Origin: Daejeonia sp002484105
Lineage (GTDB): Bacteria > Bacteroidota > Bacteroidia > Flavobacteriales > Weeksellaceae
NCBI RefSeq assembly: GCF_051175565.1
Contig: NZ_CP195105.1
Coordinates: 1-64,000 of the forward strand
Reading direction: 5' to 3'
Length of the DNA: 64,000 nt
Shown here piece after piece: positions 1 through 8,790 of this stretch. The notes beneath the pieces were generated by a model, which saw nothing but the letters and a program-made list of their open reading frames with translations, was not told the DNA's origin and did not search any database. Position 1 is the stretch's first letter. Every line of letters starts with the position of its first letter. The position numbers and the translations under genes are program-made.

Positions 1-68
1 ATATGGAAACTGTTTTTTGACCTCGAAGAGTTGATATTTTTATAGAGATTATTAGAAATCAACATATT

Positions 69-85
69 CGACTCCGTAGGAGTCG
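69..85. repeat. Short perfect hairpin in an AT-rich repeat-like stretch
   Basis: CGACTCC and GGAGTCG form a 7-bp stem around a 3-nt loop. The hairpin lies in an AT-rich non-coding stretch (1-170) where I see no convincing gene. Compact hairpins of this kind are often part of dispersed intergenic repeats; only one copy is visible here. Confidence 0.4.
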
Positions 86-177
86 CACCATTCCACAAAA
101 ATTCATTCAGCTATAAAAATTTGAAGCCTTCGGATTCTTTGCGTCGATTTTATCCCATATTTTTGCTAAAAGGAACT

Positions 178-347
178 GCGTTTCCCGCGTGAGCGATGGT
201 AGCGGAAATCCCGCAGAGCGGCGGCGCGAGCGAAGCGAGCGTCGATGATCGAGGAATTGCAGCGGACGTAGCGACCCGATGCGATGGGAACTTTTCCAAA
301 GTTTCAAACTTTGGAAAAGTTCAGCTTTGGAGAAGGGACACGCCAAA
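178..347 (+). repeat. Dispersed intergenic repeat, copy A
   Basis: GC-rich non-coding element in AT-rich surroundings. It shares AGCGGAAATCCCGCAG (201-216) and CGAGGAATTGCAGCGGA (250-266) exactly with the element at 13550-13675, which lies in the opposite orientation. Both copies begin with GCGTGA and end with a GG(G)CACGCC-type box followed by an A-rich run. Copy A also carries an AT-rich hairpin at 289-321. Over most of its length there is no coding evidence. Confidence 0.7.
289..321. repeat. Perfect 16-bp inverted repeat inside repeat copy A
   Basis: AACTTTTCCAAAGTTT and its exact reverse complement are separated by one base. The repeat sits in the part of copy A that is not conserved in copy B, so it looks like an insertion into the basic element. 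It has no adjoining T-run and is not a typical terminator. Confidence 0.6.
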
Positions 348-375
348 AAAAACCTCCCCGAAAATTCAGGAAGGT
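345..375 (-). terminator. Probable aceA terminator
   Basis: On the minus strand ACCTTCC (375-369) pairs with GGGGAGGT (359-352), allowing G-U, and is followed by eight T residues. It lies 50-80 bases past the aceA stop and abuts the repeat. Confidence 0.55.
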
Positions 376-427
376 CTTCTAATTAAAAAACTATGGACAT
401 TGCTGTCTAACAATTATAAGTAGCCCA

Positions 428-1717
428 TTAATGGAACTGTTCTTCTTCGGTGGAACCTGCCAACGCGGTTGTAGAAGCGTTACCCGCAGTAACAACGGTT
501 TGGATAGTATCGAAATATCCGGTTCCTACGAAAGATTGATGTTTCACGGCGCGGAAACCTTTGCTCTGCAATGCAAATTCACGTTCCTGAAGTTCGCTGT
601 AACCTGCCATTCCTCTTTCTTTGTAAGCGGAAGCCAGCTCGAACATGGCGGTATTTAGAGCGTGGAATCCAGCCAAAGTAATGAACTGGAATTTATAGCC
701 CATTTTCGCTAATTCTTCGCGGAAGGTTTCCATTTCAGCAACAGAAAGTTTTGCGGCCCAGTTGAACGAAGGTGAACAGTTGTACGCCAGCATTTTCCCT
801 GGGAATTTCGCATGAATTCCTTCAGCAAATCTTCTTGCATATTCCAAATCAGGATTCGAGGTTTCCATCCAAATTAAATCAGCGTACGGCGCATAAGAAA
901 GTCCTCTTGCAATCCCTTGCTCTACTCCATTATTCACTTTGAAGAAACCTTCAGACGTTCTTTCACCTGGAACGACAAACGCATGATCTCTTTCGTCGAT
1001 ATCGGACGTCAGTAAATCAGCTGCATCAGCATCGGTTCTTGCCACCAAAACGGTAGGAACGCCGCAAACATCAGCGGCTAATCGCGCAGCAATTAACTTA
1101 TTAATCGCTTCTTGCGTTGGAACCAAAACCTTTCCGCCCAAGTGACCACATTTTTTGGCAGAAGACAATTGATCTTCGAAATGAACCCCTGCAGCGCCGG
1201 CTTCAATCATTTGTTTCATCAGTTCAAATGCGTTCAGGTTTCCTCCAAATCCAGCTTCGGCATCTGCAACAATAGGAACGAGATAATTTTTTCGGTTTAC
1301 TTCATCCACATTTCCAACGGATTGAATTTGATCGGCTCTCAATAAAGCATTGTTGATTTTTTTCACGACAGAAGGAACGGAATTCGCAGGGTACAAACTT
1401 TGATCCGGATACATTTCTCCAGATAGGTTGGCATCTGCCGCCACTTGCCATCCGGAAAGATAAATGGCTTCCAAACCGGCATCCACTTCCTGAACCGCCT
1501 GGTTTCCGGTAAGCGCGCCAAGTCCGGCAACGTAATCTCTGGTGGTTAATTTATTCCAGAGTGTTTTGGACATTTCTGTCGCAATGGTATAATCAATTTT
1601 GTAGCTTCCGCGCAGTTTCAAAACATCTTCTGCGGTATAAGGTCTTTTAATCCCATTCCATCTTGGGTTTTCTAACCAATCTTTTTCTAACTGTTGGATT
1701 TGTTCTTTTGTGCTCAT
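428..1717 (-). CDS. aceA: Isocitrate lyase
   Basis: Cytosolic lyase splitting isocitrate into glyoxylate and succinate, the first glyoxylate-shunt step, needed for growth on acetate or fatty acids. The 429-aa length is normal for the bacterial enzyme. The catalytic loop KKCGHLGG is at residues 188-195 (catalytic Cys190), and the substrate/metal segments SGWQVAAD (88-95) and DAEAGFGG (152-159) are present. It lies downstream of aceB on the same strand with a 117-bp gap, so the two are probably one transcript, controlled through the palindrome upstream of aceB. A heptamer repeat lies in the gap. The start gives the usual N-terminus. Identification is secure. Confidence 0.97.
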   Translation of the reverse strand: MSTKEQIQQLEKDWLENPRWNGIKRPYTAEDVLKLRGSYKIDYTIATEMSKTLWNKLTTRDYVAGLGALTGNQAVQEVDAGLEAIYLSGWQVAADANLSGEMYPDQSLYPANSVPSVVKKINNALLRADQIQSVGNVDEVNRKNYLVPIVADAEAGFGGNLNAFELMKQMIEAGAAGVHFEDQLSSAKKCGHLGGKVLVPTQEAINKLIAARLAADVCGVPTVLVARTDADAADLLTSDIDERDHAFVVPGERTSEGFFKVNNGVEQGIARGLSYAPYADLIWMETSNPDLEYARRFAEGIHAKFPGKMLAYNCSPSFNWAAKLSVAEMETFREELAKMGYKFQFITLAGFHALNTAMFELASAYKERGMAGYSELQEREFALQSKGFRAVKHQSFVGTGYFDTIQTVVTAGNASTTALAGSTEEEQFH

Positions 1718-1744
1718 TGTATTTGGATTTTAAATTATTTTAAA

Positions 1745-1779
1745 GTTTGTGTTTGGTGTTTGGTGTTTGGTGTCTAGTG
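1745..1779. repeat. Short tandem 7-bp repeat between aceB and aceA
   Basis: Three exact TTTGGTG units (1752-1772) are flanked by degenerate units (GTTTGTG before, TCTAGTG after). The array lies just upstream of the aceA start on the minus strand, in the aceB-aceA gap, so unit-number changes could alter the leader of aceA. Confidence 0.6.
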
Positions 1780-1834
1780 TTTCTAAATGCTATTAATTAA
1801 AAATTTATAAAAACAAAAAAGCAAACACTAAAAA

Positions 1835-3409
1835 CTAAATAAACGGATATGCTTTCAATGTCAGAAATTCCTCAAAGTTTTCATCGAAAACCAGTTCATT
1901 GAAAAGTTTTGTAGCGAGTTCGAATTTCCCGTTGTTATAGCGTTCATCACCAACATAGGTTCGAATTTTCTCAAGTTCTTCTTTTTGATATTCTAAAACT
2001 ATATCTTTCGTTAATGTTTTTCCATTGTCAAGTTTCGCCTTATTTTTCAGCCATTGCCAAACCTGCGTTCTCGAAATTTCTGCGGTCGCAGCGTCTTCCA
2101 TCAGATTGTAAATTGCCGCTGCGCCAACGCCCATTAACCAAGATTCGATGTACAAAATTCCGACATTGATGTTTTTGCGTACTCCATTTTCGGTAATCGT
2201 GCCTTTCGGAATTTCAAGAAGTTGATCTTCTTTTATTTGATAATCAAATTGTTTCTCGATTTGATTTGGAGTAGGCATAAACGCATCGAAAATATCTTTT
2301 GCAACTTTCACCAAAGCGGGGTGTGCTACCCATGTTCCATCATGTCCGTTTTTCACTTCACGTTCTTTGTCGGCACGAACTTTTTTGTAGGCATTTTCGT
2401 TTTCTTCCTCATTGTTTTTCACGGGAATTTGTGCAGCCATTCCGCCCATGGCAAAAACGCCTCTTTTGTGACAGGTTTCGATCACTCGTTTGGAATACGC
2501 CGCCATAAACGGTGAAGTCATGGTTACCTGATCGCGATCTGGAACCAAAAATTCCGGTTGGTTTCTAAACCTTTTGATGTAAGAAAAAATATAATCCCAA
2601 CGTCCGCAGTTCAAACCTTTGGAATGCTCTTTTAATTCAAATAAAATTTCGTCAAGTTGAAAAGAAGCCGTAATCGTTTCTATAAGAACCGTTGCTTTAA
2701 TCGTTCCCTGCGGAATTTTCAGATAGTTTTGTGCAAACACGAATACTTCGTTCCACCAGCGTGCTTCTTTGTAATGCTCTAATTTTGGAAGATAAAAATA
2801 AGGTCGCGTTCCATTTTTCAACAATTGTTTTGCGTTGCGGAAGAAATACATTCCAAAATCGATCAGTGAACCGGACGCTTCTTCTCCGTTTATCAAAATA
2901 TTTTTTTCGTTGAGATGAAGACCTCTCGGGCGCACAAAAAGAACGGCAGTTTTTTCGTTCAGTTCGTATTTTTTTCCATTTTCGTTTTCGAAGGAAATGG
3001 TTTTGTTAATGGCATCGGTCAGGTTGACTTGCCCTTCCAGATTATTTTCCCAGGTTGGCGAATTACTGTCTTCAAAATCGGCCATAAAACAATTTGCGCC
3101 AGAATTTAGAGCATTGATAATCATTTTTCGATCCACTGGCCCGGTAATTTCTACCCTGCGATCCAGAATATCTTCCGGAAGCGGAGCGCATTTCCAATCG
3201 CCAGTTCGAATACTTTCTGTTTCTTTTGGAAAAACAGGAAAAATCCCATTATCGAAATCTTTTTGAACGTTCTTTCGATTCTCCAAAAGTTCTATTCTTT
3301 TAGAATTAAAATTCTCGTGAAGCACCGTTAAAAATTCAGTTAATTCTTCAGTAAAAACGTCAGTGTACTGATTTTCGGGCAGAATCTTAAGTTTAGTCAG
3401 CGTTACCAT
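1835..3409 (-). CDS. aceB: Malate synthase A
   Basis: Condenses glyoxylate with acetyl-CoA to malate, the second glyoxylate-shunt step. The 524-aa length fits the A isoform, not the roughly 720-aa G form. The family signature KEHSKGLNCGRWDYIF is at about 260-275, and the catalytic-arginine segment VRPRGLH at about 159-165. First gene of the probable aceB-aceA operon, divergent from the XRE-type regulator. A TATATTTG -7 box (3439-3446, minus) and a perfect 16-bp palindrome lie upstream, so acetate- or acyl-CoA-dependent control is likely. Confidence 0.96.
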   Translation of the reverse strand: MVTLTKLKILPENQYTDVFTEELTEFLTVLHENFNSKRIELLENRKNVQKDFDNGIFPVFPKETESIRTGDWKCAPLPEDILDRRVEITGPVDRKMIINALNSGANCFMADFEDSNSPTWENNLEGQVNLTDAINKTISFENENGKKYELNEKTAVLFVRPRGLHLNEKNILINGEEASGSLIDFGMYFFRNAKQLLKNGTRPYFYLPKLEHYKEARWWNEVFVFAQNYLKIPQGTIKATVLIETITASFQLDEILFELKEHSKGLNCGRWDYIFSYIKRFRNQPEFLVPDRDQVTMTSPFMAAYSKRVIETCHKRGVFAMGGMAAQIPVKNNEEENENAYKKVRADKEREVKNGHDGTWVAHPALVKVAKDIFDAFMPTPNQIEKQFDYQIKEDQLLEIPKGTITENGVRKNINVGILYIESWLMGVGAAAIYNLMEDAATAEISRTQVWQWLKNKAKLDNGKTLTKDIVLEYQKEELEKIRTYVGDERYNNGKFELATKLFNELVFDENFEEFLTLKAYPFI

Positions 3410-3438
3410 AAAAAGTATATTTTGCGATGTTGTTGAAG

Positions 3439-3446
3439 CAAATATA
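3439..3446 (-). promoter_or_regulatory. aceB promoter -7 box
   Basis: Minus-strand TATATTTG matches the Bacteroidota -7 consensus TAnnTTTG and lies 30 bases upstream of the aceB start. The expected -33 zone overlaps the palindrome at 3466-3481. Confidence 0.65.
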
Positions 3447-3465
3447 TAAAAAGTTTTTTCACTTA

Positions 3466-3481
3466 TAGCGAACGTTCGCTA
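3466..3481. promoter_or_regulatory. Palindromic operator upstream of aceB
   Basis: TAGCGAACGTTCGCTA is a perfect 16-bp palindrome. It uses the same half-site (TTCGCTA/TAGCGAA) as the inverted repeat before the divergent regulator at 3612-3635. It sits about 19 bp upstream of the aceB -7 box, in the -33 zone. Probable binding site of the neighbouring regulator. Confidence 0.7.
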
Positions 3482-3611
3482 ATTTTAAATAAAAATTATT
3501 ATGTAATAAATCGCTTTTATACCCGAAAACCTTTATTCATCATATATTATTGATTAGCAACACACTAAAAAAAATTAAACTTTAACAAAAATTAACTATT
3601 TCAGAATTTCG

Positions 3612-3635
3612 TTCGCTAAAATATACTTTAGCGAA
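3612..3635. promoter_or_regulatory. Inverted-repeat operator upstream of the regulator
   Basis: TTCGCTAAA (3612-3620) and TTTAGCGAA (3627-3635) are perfect inverted arms around 6 bp. They end 7 bp before the regulator's -7 box, which suggests autorepression. The half-site is shared with the aceB palindrome. Confidence 0.7.
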
Positions 3636-3642
3636 ATAATTG

Positions 3643-3650
3643 TATTTTTG
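3643..3650 (+). promoter_or_regulatory. Promoter -7 box of the glyoxylate regulator
   Basis: TATTTTTG matches TAnnTTTG. It ends 15 bases before the ATG at 3666, so the possible TTG start at 3648 is part of the promoter rather than a start codon. Confidence 0.6.
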
Positions 3651-3665
3651 ATTTTTATTATCAAA

Positions 3666-5141
3666 ATGATTGCAGACAGCGACTATATCAAAACGGTTTT
3701 CGGACTGAAACTGAAGCAGCAGCGCCAGAAGAAAGGCTGGTCTTTACAGGATTTGGCGGATAAAACCGGACTTTCAAAATCCTATTTGAATGAAATTGAA
3801 AACGGAAAAAAATACCCCAAACACGATAAAATCCTGCACCTTTCCGATGTTTTGGATACCAAATTTGATGATTTGGTTTCCACAAAATTAGACAAAACAC
3901 TGTCGCCGGTTTCGGAAATCCTGAAGTCGGACTTCTTCAAAGAAATTCCGCTGGAACTCTTCGGTATCAACCGTAATTCGCTCATCAACATCATCAGCGA
4001 AGCACCGAAAAAAGTGACTGCATTTATTAATACTTTGATTGAAATTTCGCAGAATTATAATTTGGGAAAAGAACGCTTCTATTTTGCAGTTGTGCGGAGT
4101 TTCCAGGAGATGTACGATAATTATTTCCCGGAAATTGAAGAAAAAGCGGTGGAGTTTGCCACAAAATACAAGGTTGGTTTTGGGAAGAAAATAGATGTAA
4201 AAAAATTAGAAAAAATTCTTACTGAAAAACTCGGCTACGAAATCCGCTATGAAGATTTTTCCACGCATGATGTTTTGGAAAACCTGCGATCCTTGTTTAT
4301 TCCCGAAAAAAAATTACTGCTGCTGAATCATTTGCTGGACGAAAACCAGAAAGTTTTTATCCTTGCCAAGGAAATCGGCTTCAATGTTTTGGAACTTGCA
4401 CCACGACCCAACACGTATTCATGGATTGATTTCAGTAGTTTTGAGGAATTGCTGAATAATTTTTATGCCGCCTATTTCGCCGGTTGCCTGCTGATTTCCA
4501 AAGAAGAAATTGTGGAAAAATTTTCGGATTTTATTGCAGAAAAAACATGGAATCCCCATAAATTCGATGAAATGGTGACCCATTTTACCAATTCTCCGGA
4601 AACATTTTATTACCGTTTAACCAATATTCTTCCTTCAGAACTCGGAATTAAAGATCTTTTCTACTTGTGTTTTACCAAGAAAAAAGATTCCGATAAAATA
4701 CTAATGATGAAGGAGTTGCACCTCAATCAACAACAAGCACCGCACGCTAAAGCGACAAACGAGCATTATTGCAGACGCTGGGTTGCCGTTAAAAATCTGG
4801 AACATTTAAAAGTAAATGAAAAACTGACCGATGCACAAATTTCGCATTATAAAGACTCCGGACTCAGTTATTTGGTGATTTCAACGTCGCAAAAAAATCC
4901 TTTTTCCGATGGTACCAACCGAAGTTATTGCTTAGGCATTTTATTGAATACGAATTCTTTAAAGAGAATAAAATTCGCAAAAAGCGACAGCATTATCACT
5001 GAAAATGTAGGGGTAACCTGCGAAACCTGCAGCATTTCCGATTGTGATGTACGGCAGGCCCCCCCCATTCGCATTGAAAAAGAAACTTTTAATGAAAACA
5101 TGAAAAAAGCAGTGGCAAAATTCAGGAAGGATCTTCTGTAA
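3666..5141 (+). CDS. XRE-family regulator, RamB/ScfR type (ImmA/IrrE-like plus DUF2083)
   Basis: 491-aa DNA-binding regulator. Residues about 10-65 are an XRE helix-turn-helix (KQQRQKKGWSLQDLADKTG). The middle resembles an ImmA/IrrE domain but lacks the HExxH zinc motif; the matching helix reads FILAKEIG. The C-terminus has the short-chain-fatty-acid-regulator signature VGVTCETCSISDCDVR. Known relatives (RamB, MccR, PrpC-type ScfRs) respond to acyl-CoA metabolism, and actinobacterial RamB controls aceA/aceB. Its divergent position beside aceBA and shared operators support the same job. The ATG at 3666 is chosen because the upstream TTG lies in the -7 box. The regulator's sign (activator or repressor) cannot be read from sequence. 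Confidence 0.88.
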   Translation: MIADSDYIKTVFGLKLKQQRQKKGWSLQDLADKTGLSKSYLNEIENGKKYPKHDKILHLSDVLDTKFDDLVSTKLDKTLSPVSEILKSDFFKEIPLELFGINRNSLINIISEAPKKVTAFINTLIEISQNYNLGKERFYFAVVRSFQEMYDNYFPEIEEKAVEFATKYKVGFGKKIDVKKLEKILTEKLGYEIRYEDFSTHDVLENLRSLFIPEKKLLLLNHLLDENQKVFILAKEIGFNVLELAPRPNTYSWIDFSSFEELLNNFYAAYFAGCLLISKEEIVEKFSDFIAEKTWNPHKFDEMVTHFTNSPETFYYRLTNILPSELGIKDLFYLCFTKKKDSDKILMMKELHLNQQQAPHAKATNEHYCRRWVAVKNLEHLKVNEKLTDAQISHYKDSGLSYLVISTSQKNPFSDGTNRSYCLGILLNTNSLKRIKFAKSDSIITENVGVTCETCSISDCDVRQAPPIRIEKETFNENMKKAVAKFRKDLL

Positions 5142-5337
5142 ATTGGCGGCCAGAATTGTGCAATCTCCAAAACAGCATAAAACAAATCAGCCCATTGACT
5201 ACCAGTAAAACTGTTTTTTTAATCACTATTGAAATGATATTATTGGAGTATAACTTTCCTTATTCAAAGCATAAAAACCTGAATATTAAATATTTTTCAT
5301 AAATTCTTCTTACTTTTAGCTTTCAAAAAAAACGAAG

Positions 5338-5988
5338 ATGCTTCTGGATTTCCTTTTCCCCAACCGTTGCCTGAACTGTCAAACCATCATCGGTGGACAA
5401 GAAATCGTATGCCAGATCTGCATGGAGCAGATTCGTTTCCATCATTCCGAATCGGGTGACGAGCGGCTATACGAACGCAGCCATCTGCTCTTCCCGCTCC
5501 GCGAAGCCTATATGCTGATGAATTTTGAAAAGAAAAGTCTTGCCAGAAAAATCATCCACGAGCTGAAATACAAACGGAGGGAAATCACAGGAAAAATTCT
5601 TGCTGAATGGGCTGCAGAAAAAATCACCCTTAAAGAAGAACTCCCTCAACTGATCACAACCATCCCGCTTCACCCCAAAAAACTCAAAAAGCGGGGATAT
5701 AACCAGCTGCATCTCTTTGCCGAGAAACTTGCTGAGCATCTGCATATTCCTTATGATCATGAACTCATCCTGAGAAAACGCCACAACAAAGCGCAAGCAC
5801 TACAGGATCGCAACCAAAGGATGAAAAACCGCACAGAATTTCAGTTAAACAAAAACATCACCCACCAGCATATCCTGCTGATAGATGATGTCTTCACCAC
5901 CGGGAACACGATGGCTTCTGCCGCATGGGAACTACTGAAGCCACCCGGCAACAGCCTGAGCATTTTCGTGATGGCACTGGATGATTAA
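5338..5988 (+). CDS. comF: ComF family protein (phosphoribosyltransferase fold)
   Basis: 216 aa. An N-terminal C4 zinc-finger-like segment (Cys11, 14, 25, 28) is followed by a type I phosphoribosyltransferase domain whose PRPP loop reads LLIDDVFTTGNT near residues 181-192. ComF/GntX proteins are linked to DNA uptake during transformation in competent bacteria; the biochemical role here is unproven. It is monocistronic on the plus strand and its stop codon overlaps that of convergent upp through a shared TTAA (5985-5988). Confidence 0.85.
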   Translation: MLLDFLFPNRCLNCQTIIGGQEIVCQICMEQIRFHHSESGDERLYERSHLLFPLREAYMLMNFEKKSLARKIIHELKYKRREITGKILAEWAAEKITLKEELPQLITTIPLHPKKLKKRGYNQLHLFAEKLAEHLHIPYDHELILRKRHNKAQALQDRNQRMKNRTEFQLNKNITHQHILLIDDVFTTGNTMASAAWELLKPPGNSLSIFVMALDD

Positions 5989-6635
5989 CGCTGGAGTTTT
6001 TCTCCATACGACAAATCTCCTGCATCGCCAAGCCCCGGCGTAATGTATCCTTTGGATGTCAGTTTTTCATCGAGGGCACCAATCCAGATGTGTGCCTCCG
6101 GATATGCCATACTGACCGTTTCCATCCCTTCCTTTGCAGCAATTGCAGAAACAATATGGAGTTGAGAGGGTTTGCCATGAGTCAGAAGATCCTTCAGTGC
6201 TTCGATGAGACTTGCACCGGTTGCGAGCATAGGATCGGCAACAATAAGCGGTCTTCCTTCAATACTCGGACAGGTAAGATAATCCTGCTTGATAGAAAAA
6301 TAATCATTGGCATCATGCTTTCTGTAGGCAGCAACAAATCCGCAGTCGGCACGGTCGAAATAATTGAGCACTCCTTGAAAAAGTGGCACTCCCGCACGCA
6401 AAATGGTGGTAATTACTGGCTGTACAGCAATTTCTCTGGATTTGATTTTGTCCAATGGTGTGGTGATTTCCACTTCACGATATTCCAGTTCCTTGCTGAT
6501 TTCGAAAGCGGCTATCTCTCCGATACGTTCCATATTCCGCCGGAAACGCAGACGGTCGGCCTGCACGTCAACATTCCTTAAATCATTAATCCAGGAATTG
6601 ATAAGGGAAAAACTGTCGGATAAAATAGTAACCAT
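5985..6635 (-). CDS. upp: Uracil phosphoribosyltransferase
   Basis: Pyrimidine salvage enzyme joining uracil to PRPP to form UMP in the cytosol. 216 aa, normal for the family. The PRPP-binding motif VADPMLATGASLIEAL lies in the middle, and the C-terminus has the uracil-binding PGLGDAGD segment. It is convergent with comF, sharing a 4-bp overlap of stop codons, which leaves no room for a terminator between the two genes. Confidence 0.95.
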   Translation of the reverse strand: MVTILSDSFSLINSWINDLRNVDVQADRLRFRRNMERIGEIAAFEISKELEYREVEITTPLDKIKSREIAVQPVITTILRAGVPLFQGVLNYFDRADCGFVAAYRKHDANDYFSIKQDYLTCPSIEGRPLIVADPMLATGASLIEALKDLLTHGKPSQLHIVSAIAAKEGMETVSMAYPEAHIWIGALDEKLTSKGYITPGLGDAGDLSYGEKLQR

Positions 6636-6709
6636 TTTGAATTTGAATATTTTGCTAATTTCAATATTTTAAACACCCCGTCAAAATTTTTTTTCAAAAA
6701 ATTTAGCCA

Positions 6710-6729
6710 CCCCTCTTTTCAAAGAGGGG
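6710..6729 (-). terminator. der terminator hairpin
   Basis: CCCCTCTTT and AAAGAGGGG form a perfect 9-bp stem with a 2-nt loop immediately past the der stop. A T-rich tract follows a few bases later on the minus strand. Confidence 0.65.
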
Positions 6730-6732
6730 AAT

Positions 6733-8043
6733 TTATTTTTGGCGGAAATAGACTTCAATAGGAACTCCTGTAAAGCCAAACTCTTTTCTGAGCTGGTTTT
6801 CTGTAAATCTCTTGTAAGGCTCCCTGACATATTGTGGCAGATTGCAGAAGAATACAAACTGCGGCGATGGTGTGGGAAGCTGAACACAATATTTGATTTT
6901 GATATATTTCCCTTTTGTAGCCGGGGGCGGTGTATTTTCAAAAACCGGCAACATTACTTCGTTCAGTCTTGATGTTTTGATTTTCTTGCTTCGGTTTTCA
7001 TATACTTCCATAGCGGTTTCCACCGCTTTCAGGATGCGCTGTTTGGTAAGTGCAGAGATGAAGAGGATCGGCACATCCGAAAACTGCCCGATTTTGTTTC
7101 GGATCAGTTCTGCAAACTTTTTTATGGTATTGGCATCTTTATTTTCTACAAGATCCCACTTGTTAACGAGTATGACAATACCTTTTCTGTTGCGTTGTGC
7201 GATGCTGAAAATATTCATATCCTGAGATTCCCAGCCCTGTGTAGCGTCCACCATGATGATGACCACATCAGAATTTTCAATCGCCCGTACAGAGCGCATC
7301 ACGGAATAGAACTCAAGATCTTCATTCACCCGCGATTTGCGGCGCATCCCGGCAGTATCTACAAGCACAAATTCGTGCCCGAACTTCTTATAAAGACTCT
7401 GGATACTGTCCCGCGTGGTACCGGCAATATCGGTTACGATATTCCGTTCGTTTTCGAGCAGCGCGTTGGTAAGAGTAGACTTGCCAACATTCGGGCGGCC
7501 TGCAATGGTGATTTTGGGCAGACCTTCAAACGGATCTTTGTATTCTGTAGTGGGAAAGTCGTTCACAATATCGTCCAAAAGGTCTCCGGTTCCGGAACCT
7601 GTTGCCGAAGAAAGCGTATAATATTTATCGATACCCAGCTGGTAAAATTCTGTAGCAGGAAGTTCTTCTTTTGCAGAATCCACTTTATTGATCACGATAT
7701 ATACCTTCTTGGCGGCTTTTCTCAGCAGATGAAAAATCTCCCGGTCTATATCGGTGAGACCTTCCTCCACATTCATCATAAAAATTACGGAGGTAGCTTC
7801 GTCTACTGCCAGCTGAACCTGTTTGCGGATTTCCGCCTCAAAAATATCATCAGAACCGAGATCATATCCTCCCGTATCAATCACTGTAAACTCGACACCG
7901 TTCCATTCGGATTTCCCGTAATGGCGGTCTCTGGTAACACCGGAAACAGAATCTACAATAGCTTCTCTTCTCTCCAGCAAGCGGTTAAAAAGTGTGGATT
8001 TCCCGACATTCGGGCGGCCGACAATGGCAACAATATTTGACAT
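6733..8043 (-). CDS. der: Ribosome biogenesis GTPase Der (EngA)
   Basis: Essential double GTPase for 50S subunit maturation. 436 aa with two G domains, each with GRPNVGKST (residues 9-17 and about 184-192). DTGG and DTAG G3 motifs and NKxD G4 motifs (NKVD, NKWD) follow, then a C-terminal KH-like domain. It is divergent from the haem-binding gene at 8299. A TATCTTTG box at 8183-8190 (minus) would give a leader of about 130 nt. No other gene shares the transcript. Confidence 0.97.
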   Translation of the reverse strand: MSNIVAIVGRPNVGKSTLFNRLLERREAIVDSVSGVTRDRHYGKSEWNGVEFTVIDTGGYDLGSDDIFEAEIRKQVQLAVDEATSVIFMMNVEEGLTDIDREIFHLLRKAAKKVYIVINKVDSAKEELPATEFYQLGIDKYYTLSSATGSGTGDLLDDIVNDFPTTEYKDPFEGLPKITIAGRPNVGKSTLTNALLENERNIVTDIAGTTRDSIQSLYKKFGHEFVLVDTAGMRRKSRVNEDLEFYSVMRSVRAIENSDVVIIMVDATQGWESQDMNIFSIAQRNRKGIVILVNKWDLVENKDANTIKKFAELIRNKIGQFSDVPILFISALTKQRILKAVETAMEVYENRSKKIKTSRLNEVMLPVFENTPPPATKGKYIKIKYCVQLPTPSPQFVFFCNLPQYVREPYKRFTENQLRKEFGFTGVPIEVYFRQK

Positions 8044-8182
8044 TAAATTTTGTTTCTAAAACAGATCCTCAGATGGGATAAAACAATGGAGATCTGTATC
8101 CGTCTCTCATGTATTGCATCTGCATCCTGTATCTGTGATTAAAGAATGGGTATCCCGGACCATCCGAGCCCAAAAATTTTTG

Positions 8183-8190
8183 CAAAGATA
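8183..8190 (-). promoter_or_regulatory. Probable der promoter -7 box
   Basis: Minus-strand TATCTTTG fits TAnnTTTG and lies about 140 bases upstream of the der start. The intervening leader has GATCTGTATCC/GCATCCTGTATCTG-type near-repeats but no structure I can name. Confidence 0.45.
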
Positions 8191-8298
8191 CGCTTTTCTA
8201 TCCAAAATTTTATTTTGCCAAAATCACAGATGCAAAGCCCAAAACCGGATATGTAATTCATTAAAATCTTTTTTGTAATTTCACTAAAAATTATAACG

Positions 8299-8790
8299 AT
8301 GAAAAAGATTATTTACCTGCTGGTTTTTGTACTGATTATCATTCAGTTTTTCCAGATAGAAAAAGTAAATCCTCCGGTGAATGAAGGTACCGATTTTCTG
8401 AACATCAAAAAAACTCCGGAAAACATCTCAGCACAGATCCGTAACTCCTGCTACGACTGCCACTCGAATGAGACAAAATATCCGTGGTATTCTTACATAC
8501 AGCCATTTGGATGGTTTCTGAAAAGCCATATCGACGAAGGCCGGAAAAAACTGAATTTTTCTATCTTTGCCAACTATGAACCCAAAAGGCAGGCACACAA
8601 AATGGATGAGGCTGCAGAACTGACCGGCCACGGTGCGATGCCACTGGAAAGCTATCTGCTGATACATCAGGAGGCCAAACTGACTGACCAGCAACGCAAT
8701 GCAATGACGGTCTATTTCCGGAAAATCGAAGAAGATACCCGGGCCACCTACGGTCTTGCTCCCGAACCTGTGAAAAAACCGGAAAAATAA
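8299..8790 (+). CDS. Haem-binding domain protein (cytochrome c-like, CxxCH)
   Basis: 163 aa. An N-terminal membrane anchor or signal segment (residues 4-20) is followed by the haem attachment motif CYDCH at 51-55 and the Haem_bd-family segment SNETKYPWYSYIQPFGW. Probably an extracytoplasmic, membrane-anchored c-type cytochrome of unknown partner. The next gene starts directly after its stop codon (8791), so the two are co-transcribed with a thiol-redox-type DCC protein. The electron donor or acceptor cannot be inferred. Confidence 0.8.
   Translation: MKKIIYLLVFVLIIIQFFQIEKVNPPVNEGTDFLNIKKTPENISAQIRNSCYDCHSNETKYPWYSYIQPFGWFLKSHIDEGRKKLNFSIFANYEPKRQAHKMDEAAELTGHGAMPLESYLLIHQEAKLTDQQRNAMTVYFRKIEEDTRATYGLAPEPVKKPEK

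Noticed and set aside
107..423. Short ORFs in the left-end repeat
   Set aside because: They translate copy A of the repeat on both strands, with no family resemblance.
3648..3665. TTG start of the glyoxylate regulator
   Set aside because: It is part of the -7 box TATTTTTG and the following ATG at 3666 gives a family-typical N-terminus.
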